Assembly (NCBI GenBank): GCA_022828595.1
Contig: JAKGHH010000001.1
Coordinates: 209,002,348-209,066,347 of the forward strand
DNA length: 64,000 nucleotides
Direction: 5' to 3'
Source of the DNA: Nelumbo lutea
Lineage: Eukaryota; Streptophyta; Magnoliopsida; Proteales; Nelumbonaceae
In this document: positions 61,101 to 64,000 of the stretch, in pieces
Numbering within the stretch: position 1 is the first letter of the stretch
Layout: every line of letters starts with the position of its first letter
Notes under the pieces: generated by a model
The model's database searches: none
What the model was told of the DNA's origin: nothing
The model's input: the letters and a program-made list of their open reading frames with translations, nothing else
Translations under genes and position numbers: made by a program

Positions 61101-61210
61101 TGTCCTCTAATCCACTTGGAATAATATGGATACATAACAGTCTCACTTGTTGGACGAATTGCTATATGGACATCCAGATCAGTACTTCCAGACTTGGTAA
61201 CCCAAGCAAC
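46115..61210 (-). CDS. Cytosolic prolyl-tRNA synthetase (eukaryote-type), 5' exons not in view
   Basis: Class II aminoacyl-tRNA synthetase that attaches proline to tRNA-Pro. Exons on the minus strand: 61023-61210, 59703-59769, 54971-55093, 54689-54841, 47916-48200, 47420-47638, 46352-46445, 46115-46179. All are GT-AG and in phase, giving 397 residues and a TGA stop. Visible in order: [15 protein letters not shown] region, motif 2 (VVRWEFS ... [13 protein letters not shown]), [20 protein letters not shown], motif 3 region ([17 protein letters not shown]), anticodon-binding domain ([14 protein letters not shown] ... [12 protein letters not shown]) and the eukaryote/archaea-type C-terminal domain ending [14 protein letters not shown]. 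Plant cytosolic enzymes are about 530 residues, so roughly 130 N-terminal residues are missing to the right. No lesion is seen, so it is probably functional. Confidence 0.95.
46352..46445 (-). CDS. ProRS exon ([18 protein letters not shown])
   Basis: Encodes the segment running to [13 protein letters not shown] with a split Gly. Acceptor TCTTATAG, donor GTACTG. Confidence 0.95.
46446..47419. other. ProRS intron
   Basis: Two related stretches (about 46650-46740 and 46775-46870, both with AACATTAAAGA and AAGACATGCC/AACATGCC words) suggest a worn local duplication of about 120 bp. C-run at about 46919-46929. No gene. Confidence 0.4.
47420..47638 (-). CDS. ProRS exon: anticodon domain to C-terminal domain
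   Basis: 73 codons, [19 protein letters not shown] through [12 protein letters not shown], including the first Cys of the conserved C-terminal domain. Confidence 0.95.
47916..48200 (-). CDS. ProRS exon: motif 3 and anticodon-binding domain
   Basis: 95 codons from [19 protein letters not shown] through the anticodon-binding fold to [12 protein letters not shown]. Acceptor TATTATAG, donor GTAAAACC. Confidence 0.96.
48470..48680. mobile_element. Small MITE, copy 2 (worn)
   Basis: Shares GTGTTTCGATACTATAAAACA, GGGGTCGGTTTTAAGG and ATACTTTGAAACTTGG with the copies at 12905 and 55373. Ends eroded. Confidence 0.45.
48681..49438. other. ProRS intron, no gene seen
   Basis: AT-rich sequence without recognisable frames or repeat ends. 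Confidence 0.45.
49439..49614 (-). mobile_element. 144-bp retroposed LINE/SINE tail with 16-bp target duplication
   Basis: AAGCACAAGGGAAAGA is repeated exactly at 49439-49454 and 49599-49614. The insert (49455-49598) ends on the minus strand in TAATAAAGTTTTACTG...AAAAAAAAG, a LINE-type tail similar to 15770 and 51160. Confidence 0.85.
49670..49791. mobile_element. Short inverted-repeat element related to 52325
   Basis: Ends CATAGTTATCAAG and, inverted, AATAGTTTTCAAGG; the interior carries CCTAGGCACC / GGTGCC words. No clear target duplication. Confidence 0.45.
49792..50541. other. ProRS intron, no gene seen
   Basis: AT-rich, several T-runs. No frame or element ends recognised. Confidence 0.4.
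50542..50720 (+). mobile_element. tRNA-derived SINE
   Basis: Element about 50552-50710. A-box-like ACCAGCTGGTTGGTAAGG and B-box GGGATCGAATCCCGCC are spaced as in a tRNA promoter; the 3' end is A-rich. Flanks GGGATAAGAA (50542-50551) and GGGATGAGAA (50711-50720) form a target duplication with one mismatch. Confidence 0.8.
50740..51130 (-). mobile_element. LINE zf-RVT fragment
   Basis: Minus strand reads [35 protein letters not shown] and [20 protein letters not shown]. It precedes (5' to 3' on plus) a separate LINE whose poly(A) is at 51158. Confidence 0.65.
51157..52250 (-). pseudogene. 5'-truncated LINE: RNase H and zinc-finger end
   Basis: Poly(A) on minus at 51158-51164. RNase H frame 51322-51774 is open for 150 codons: [43 protein letters not shown] (catalytic Asp of GDS is Tyr), ANSFADTLA. 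The [14 protein letters not shown] zinc-finger end lies near 52110-52150, with a 98-bp tandem duplication. Confidence 0.75.
51914..52105. repeat. Tandem duplication, period 98 bp
   Basis: Units begin CATGGAAGCTCTTATGC (51914) and CATGGCAGCTCTTATGC (52012); about 92% identical. Lies within the LINE. Confidence 0.88.
52317..52802. mobile_element. hAT-like element with GCCTAGGTG words
   Basis: Element 52325-52794. Perfect 8-bp target duplication GTTGAGTT at 52317-52324 and 52795-52802. Ends CAAAGCTTTCAAGG and, inverted, CATAGTTGCCAAGG. Both sides hold GGTGCC / CACCTAGGTG words; the AT-rich centre has no transposase. Confidence 0.75.
52855..53471. mobile_element. hAT-like element (TACGATTT words)
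   Basis: Element 52863-53463 with ends CAATGTTGTCAAAATC and, inverted, CAATGTTTTCAAAATC. Flanks CCTCAGAG (52855-52862) and CCTCATAG (53464-53471) match 7 of 8. Interior repeats TCTTACGATTT, ATTCATGATT and CTACGATT. A relative lies at 34290-34545. Confidence 0.75.
53472..54060. other. ProRS intron, no gene seen
   Basis: Short chance frames only; no domain or element ends. Confidence 0.4.
54061..54472 (+). mobile_element. 5'-truncated LINE: RNase H and poly(A)
   Basis: Reads [38 protein letters not shown], then frame damage. Tail TAATAAAATCAACTGTAATTG and A10 at about 54462. Confidence 0.75.
54689..54841 (-). CDS. ProRS exon ([16 protein letters not shown])
   Basis: 51 codons, from [20 protein letters not shown] to [11 protein letters not shown]. 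The 6.5-kb intron that follows holds LINE, SINE and hAT copies. Confidence 0.95.
54971..55093 (-). CDS. ProRS exon ([15 protein letters not shown])
   Basis: 41 codons ending [12 protein letters not shown]. Phase 0 on both sides; 129 bp from the next exon. Confidence 0.95.
55373..55615. mobile_element. Small MITE, copy 3
   Basis: Ends CCAAGGTTTAATGTATCGAT and, inverted, CCAAGGTATCATATCC. The interior GTTTGATACTACAGAACATC matches the copy at 12905. Confidence 0.55.
55616..56383. other. ProRS intron, no gene seen
   Basis: Possible LINE debris on the minus strand at 56225-56428, but no named motif. No exon. Confidence 0.35.
56384..58729 (+). repeat. Long LTR family, copy 3 (solo) in ProRS intron
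   Basis: Starts TGTTAGACAGTACATGCCC. TATA-like CATATAAAGGAGAAAGAGG near 57573. Similarity to copy 1 runs to about 58729. No internal retrotransposon sequence adjoins. An hAT-like element (57611-58241) interrupts it, so the LTR is the older insertion. A 5-bp target duplication was not found. Confidence 0.7.
57603..58249. mobile_element. hAT-like element (CAGTG-TTTTAAAA family), best copy
   Basis: Element 57611-58241 (631 bp) with a perfect 8-bp target duplication ATTGAACC (57603-57610, 58242-58249). Ends CAGTGATTTAAAAGGCGCG and, inverted, CAGTGTTTTAAAAGCGCAAGG. Non-coding interior with AAACAAGTCCATGTT in both orientations. Confidence 0.88.
58950..59095 (-). mobile_element. tRNA-derived SINE
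   Basis: Minus strand: GTGGTAGCCAGTTGGTA (A-box-like) and AGATTCGAGTCTCGC (B-box) about 35 bp on, then a short body and an A8 tail (plus TTTTTTTTGG at about 58965). Not a tRNA gene: no acceptor stem and an odd anticodon region. Confidence 0.65.
59096..59702. other. ProRS intron, no gene seen
   Basis: No recognisable feature. Confidence 0.4.
59703..59769 (-). CDS. ProRS exon: motif 2 end
   Basis: 67 bp encoding [19 protein letters not shown] plus DAE. The first base completes Arg. Donor GTATGAAT. Confidence 0.95.
60317..60499 (-). mobile_element. Au-like tRNA-derived SINE
   Basis: Minus strand: GGTGCAATGGTTGAG (A-box), GGGTTCAAATC (B-box), then CTGCATACATCTGTCCCTCC and TGCATTGGGCTGCCC near the 3' end, the layout of the plant Au SINE family. 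CTAACAA at 60317-60323 and 60493-60499 may be the target duplication. Confidence 0.8.
61023..61210 (-). CDS. ProRS exon: motif 1 region and first half of motif 2
   Basis: Reads [19 protein letters not shown], then [20 protein letters not shown] and [14 protein letters not shown]. Acceptor TCTTTCAG; donor GTATTTC splits an Arg codon. Confidence 0.96.
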
Positions 61211-61249
61211 CTGAAAGAAAGAATGGTTAGAAAGGTTGGGGCAGCCATA

Positions 61250-61898
61250 CATGAAGGCAGTGTTTTAAAAACGCAAGGCGCAGGGTTCAATTTGCACCCA
61301 AGGAGCAAGGCACAAGGCGAGGTGTGCACCTTTTTGAAGCAAGGCACAAAAATAAAAAACAATGCCAAAAAATTCAAAAAAAAAGCAAAAAATATAAAAC
61401 ATAATATTAATAAAAAATAAAAACTTACCTTTTAAAATAAAAGTTTTAAAAAACCTATTATCTAACTTTTTTTGATAAATAACCTATTATCTAAAATTAA
61501 AATACATAAACATAACATGTAAAACATAATTAAATGATAATTTAAAAATAAAATCAAACATATAAAACATTTTCAACCATGTAAAACCCTCAACCTCTTT
61601 TTTTCTTCAATTGCATTACTTCAAATAGCTATTGTGATGTAAAACATATTATATTCTTGATTCTACGAGCAGTCTTTGTGCCACACCCCTTGAGGCAAGC
61701 CCAAACAAGTCCATGTTAGGGCTGGCTTCGAGGGGCGTGGCATGGGGGTCCAAAGGCTCCACCCCCAGCCTAACTGAAAGCAAAAAAATCGTCAAATTTT
61801 CAAAAGGCACACACTTGGTTTGAGGCTCAAGGCGCGCCAGGCACATGCCTAGCAGCACTAGGCGTGCACCTTTTAACTTTTAAATCGTTGGATGAAGG
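61250..61898. mobile_element. hAT-like element (CAGTG-TTTTAAAA family), copy in ProRS intron
   Basis: Element 61258-61890 with ends CAGTGTTTTAAAAACGCAAGG and TTTTAAATCGTTG. Flanks CATGAAGG (61250-61257) and GATGAAGG (61891-61898) match 7 of 8. Lies 40 bp upstream of a ProRS exon. Confidence 0.82.
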
Positions 61899-61902
61899 CT
61901 TA

Positions 61903-63832
61903 GATGTTGTTAGTGATTTAAAAGGCACACTTTGCACCTCAGCCCAAGTGTGCGCCTTTTGAAAATATGACTTTTTTTTTGAAAATATGCCTAGCCTATG
62001 CTTCAACACCCCCCTTTCAACTAATGTTGTGCATCTTTATTCTTCTTAATAAAAAAGACTTTTATTAAAAATAAAGAAAAAATGAGACCCCCCCTTCCTC
62101 TTCATCCTCCTCCCCTTCCTCCTCCTAACCCACCTCCTCTTAAGGAGGCTTTCTATCACAAGGTGACAATGGGTTGCTGGGCTAGAGGTTTTCTAGACGT
62201 TTTTTTAGGCTTCTAGCCAATTCTGCATGTTTCTAGGGTGTTCTGGAGCATTTTGGGTGTTCTGGAGTGTTCTCCATGTGTCTAGAAGGGTTCAGATGTT
62301 GGTGGAACTTTCTAGAACCTTATAGAACAATCCGGGTTTGTGTGGAACAACCTAGAGGGGTTGGGAGCAATCTAGACTTCCTCTAGAGTGTTCTTGTATC
62401 TTATGGATAAGGCATCCCCTAGAAGAGTGAAGAAGGTAGAATGTTCTAGAGGTGCTTCTAGATGATGCCAAGTGTTCATAGTTCTAGAGAAATCCTTTAA
62501 GGAGGTGGAAGTGCCTATAAAAGGGACCCCCTCCCTCATTTGCATTCAACCAAGCAATCAAGTGTTGTATCCCTCTCTTGAAAAATACAAAGAGTTATTC
62601 TGAGTTCTCCATCTCTCATTCCTTGTGTGCTTTGTACCTTTCTTGCCTAAGTGTGTGCCTTAGTGTGAAGGACGAGTTGGTAAGCTATTTGGTCTCAAGA
62701 GCCAGGAGAGTGCTCTAAGTAGGGAAGGCTGACTTGTGGAGCGACAGACTACTACCCAAGTGCCGCACGAGACACTAGAGGAGTCTAGGTCCGTGAAATT
62801 ACGCCTCCTTGTGTTTGGGAGACTTATGCCTCTTGCGTTCCAAACTATGCCTCACACCTCTAGGTAGTGGAACGCCTCGCGTCACACCTCCGCATTTTAA
62901 AACATTGTTCACACCACAAACCTACCTCAACATAGCAACTCACCAACTACTCGATTCACACTAAAACACCCATACAATCCACCTATTAGATCACCAAAGA
63001 AACCACCTGCACTCGATTGTCCACTACACCACCCAAAACAACCCTCTTTGTACCATTGATTAGAGGGTGCCCTACAAACCACCACAAACACCCACTAAAC
63101 CTCCAACGAGAAAGGGCGATCACTCCTTTTCAGCCCTTTTCCTTATCTTCAATTGATGATGCAAAAATCTGGAAAACCCTAGGCTGAATGGCGGTAAAGA
63201 GAATTCCGGGCAGATCTGAATTTGTCACAGTTGCTCTGATACCATGGATAAAGTTCAGACCTGCACTAGAATTCAATAAGAAATAACAGTAGCAGAAAAC
63301 TAGAAAGGATAGAGAGAAGAAGAGAAGAGAGGAGAAGGAAAAACTGGTTCGATTTAGAGAGAGAGTTGTACTCTCCCTAGTCAGCAAACTGTATTTATAC
63401 TTTTCTAATGAAAAACAAAAGGTCTGTTGTGCCCCTACTTAAGTATGGGACACATCACTTAACTTAAACATGACACCTCACACCAAACATAAACAAATTG
63501 ACAAAATTACCCCTATATAGTTGACACTAACAATATGTTTGATTTTATTTTTAAATACTCATTTGAATATGCTTTACATATTATTTTTATGTATTTTAAT
63601 TTTAGATAATAGGTTTTTAAAACATTTATCTTAAATTTTAAGTTTATATTTTTTATTAATATTATGTTTAATTTTTTTGCATATTTTCTGAATTTTTTGG
63701 ATATTTTCATTTTTCTGACTTTTTTTTTTATTTCTGTGCCTTGCTTCAAAAAGGTGTGTGCCTTGCGCCTCATGCACAAATTGACCCCTGCACCTTTTTT
63801 GCGCCTTGCGCTTTTAAAACACTGGATGTTGC
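61903..63832. mobile_element. hAT-like element with nested insertions
   Basis: Ends at 61911 (TAGTGATTTAAAAGGCAC) and 63824 (CTTTTAAAACACTG). Flanks GATGTTGT (61903-61910) and GATGTTGC (63825-63832) match 7 of 8. Family sequence is found at 61911-62090 and 63533-63824. Between lie a CTAGA-rich stretch with TATAAAAGGGACCCC at about 62517 (LTR-like) and a Copia 5' end. AATTTTAAAACATTG near 62893-62907 may be a further family end. Confidence 0.65.
62910..63532 (-). mobile_element. Copia 5' end: LTR, primer-binding site and leader
   Basis: LTR 63245-63532 (minus: TGTTAGTGTCAAC ... CTTTATCCA), directly followed by the primer-binding site TGGTATCAGAGC (63233-63244) and a leader resembling the Copia-2 leader. 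The gag and later parts are gone, and the 3' LTR is absent. Confidence 0.75.
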
Positions 63833-64000
63833 CAACCAAAAAAAAAAAAGGATGTAAGCTTAGATGAGTCAATGCAGAATCAATGTCTTAAAAAAAGGGC
63901 AGGATCAAATTGTAGTATCAAGTTGAACCAAAACCAGAGATGGTAACATAATAATTGTCATAGATGTTTGGTTCATGAATTTAACCAAGATGATGTAAAA
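63833..64000. other. Window end, no gene seen
   Basis: Intron or 5' flank of ProRS. No upstream ProRS exon recognised between 61211 and the window end. Confidence 0.4.

Overview
The window is nuclear DNA of a flowering plant: AT-rich, with spliced genes whose introns are packed with decayed plant-type LTR-Copia elements, L1-type LINEs, tRNA-derived SINEs, hAT and PIF/Harbinger-type elements. I cannot name the species; the sequence fits a TE-rich, probably woody angiosperm.

Two host genes are present, both on the minus strand. (1) A type-2 methionine aminopeptidase (MetAP2) begins at 38,034 and runs left past position 1. Eleven coding exons (1,049-38,034) join in phase to 432 codons; the last exon, with the final metal-binding Glu, lies outside the window. 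The four divalent-metal residues plus His in the visible part have the same spacing as in human MetAP2. (2) A cytosolic, eukaryote-type prolyl-tRNA synthetase (ProRS) has its stop at 46,115. Eight exons (46,115-61,210) join in phase to 397 residues, from class II motif 1 to the C-terminus; its N-terminal exons lie beyond 64,000 or were not found.

Layout: 1-510 LINE RNase H scrap in the last visible MetAP2 intron; 1,049-2,564 MetAP2 exons; 2,650-3,150 LINE tail; 3,293-8,674 Copia-1 with LTRs and 5-bp target duplication; 9,306-9,830 word-repeat hAT-like element; 10,880-11,624 MetAP2 exons (compact); 11,625-18,780 intron full of LINE pieces; 18,781-19,005 two exons; 19,006-34,567 giant intron holding a 3'-terminal Copia piece with its LTR, Copia-3 interrupted by Copia-2, and a solo LTR; 34,568-38,034 N-terminal exons and LINEs; 38-46 kb intergenic space with several small DNA transposons; 46,115-61,210 ProRS exons, with introns carrying LINE, SINE, hAT and LTR insertions; 61.2-63.8 kb two adjacent hAT elements with a Copia 5' end nested inside.

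Both genes serve translation (proline charging of tRNA; removal of initiator Met), but I see no evidence that they are co-regulated; their adjacency may be chance. I found no defence island, operon, CRISPR array or new enzymatic system. The unusual material is in transposon biology: a Copia copy whose LTRs appear extended into the RNase H coding region, a Copia that lost its entire RT in frame, small hAT elements built of iterated words, and a Harbinger-like element carrying a coiled-coil coding fragment.
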